Source of the DNA: Candidatus Poribacteria bacterium
Lineage (GTDB): Bacteria > Poribacteria > WGA-4E > PCPOR2b
Direction: 5' to 3'
Length of the DNA: 6,021 nucleotides
NCBI GenBank assembly: GCA_027296925.1
Contig: JAPUIP010000571.1
Coordinates: forward strand, 1-6,021
Made by a program: the position numbers and the translations under genes
Shown here: piece after piece, positions 5,845 through 6,021 of the stretch
Position numbering within the stretch: position 1 is the stretch's first letter
Layout: each line of letters opens with the position of its first letter
The notes under the pieces: model-generated
What the model was told of the DNA's origin: nothing
Databases searched by the model: none
Seen by the model: the letters and a program-made list of their open reading frames with translations, nothing else

Positions 5845-6021
5845 ATGAAAATAACGCGCATCCGAACCCGTGTCATGGGGACGCCGGGACGGAATTGGAT
5901 TTTCGTCTTCATCGAAACGGACGCGGGCATCACCGGCATCGGCGAAGCGACCACCGAGTATCAGGAGCTCGCTGTCGTCTCGGCGATCGAGGAGTACTTT
6001 GCGCCGGTCCTCGTAGATCGG
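5845..6021 (+). CDS. Enolase-superfamily dehydratase, N-terminal part (D-galactonate dehydratase-type), cut by window edge
   Basis: Only the first 59 codons are present and the frame is open at the right edge. The translation begins MKITRIRTRVMGTPGRNW and continues FVFIETDAGITGIGEAT, the typical capping-domain start of the mandelate-racemase subgroup, with the TDAGITGIGEA strand-turn motif at 25-35. The GTPGRNW segment (12-18) resembles the specificity loop of D-galactonate/D-gluconate dehydratase-like proteins. Such enzymes dehydrate acid sugars to 2-keto-3-deoxy products using one magnesium ion; the metal and catalytic residues lie beyond the window. The gene follows the aminotransferase by 29 bp, implying one transcript. 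It is more similar to ordinary acid-sugar dehydratases than to the two atypical paralogues on the minus strand. Subfamily assignment rests on the N-terminus alone. Confidence 0.85.
   Translation, partial: MKITRIRTRVMGTPGRNWIFVFIETDAGITGIGEATTEYQELAVVSAIEEYFAPVLVDR

Overview
The window reads as about 6 kb of a moderately GC-rich bacterial chromosome. It holds four complete protein genes, a fifth cut by the right edge, and two structured non-coding repeats. There is no rRNA, tRNA, CRISPR, phage or transposase gene. The mix (several enolase-superfamily acid-sugar-type enzymes, a GH127/DUF1680-like protein and a class IV aminotransferase, with palindromic intergenic repeats) resembles uncultured, carbohydrate-degrading marine or sponge-associated lineages such as Candidatus Poribacteria, Latescibacterota or Planctomycetota. 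That placement is recall-based inference; no marker gene in the window settles it.

Layout. Left part, minus strand: reading from the divergent promoter region leftward come a GH127/DUF1680-like protein (3113-4669), an enolase-superfamily protein (1564-2799) and a second, paralogous enolase-superfamily protein (129-1388). The gaps between them are wide (313 and 175 bp), and each contains a palindromic element: a four-hairpin inverted-repeat array at 2925-3064 and a REPIN-like double hairpin flanked by GTAG/CTAC at 1449-1516. Positions 1-128 hold nothing I can support. Right part, plus strand: a 210-bp divergent intergenic region (4670-4879) carries a good sigma70-type promoter for the minus-strand genes and a weaker one for the plus-strand genes. 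It is followed by a class IV PLP aminotransferase (4880-5815) and, 29 bp later behind a near-perfect Shine-Dalgarno sequence, the start of a third enolase-superfamily protein of the D-galactonate-dehydratase type (5845 to the edge).

How the genes may work together: enolase-superfamily enzymes of this kind abstract a proton next to a carboxylate (dehydration, racemisation or cycloisomerisation of acid sugars and related acids). GH127-like proteins act on sugar linkages, and class IV aminotransferases move amino groups between 2-oxo acids and amino acids. Together this suggests a small catabolic locus for an unusual sugar or sugar acid, but no substrate can be named. The two minus-strand enolase paralogues share an atypical active site: His near the position where the third metal-binding Glu is expected, another His on the next strand, and Gln where the mandelate-racemase His would be. 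They are probably not ordinary mandelate racemases, and their chemistry is open.
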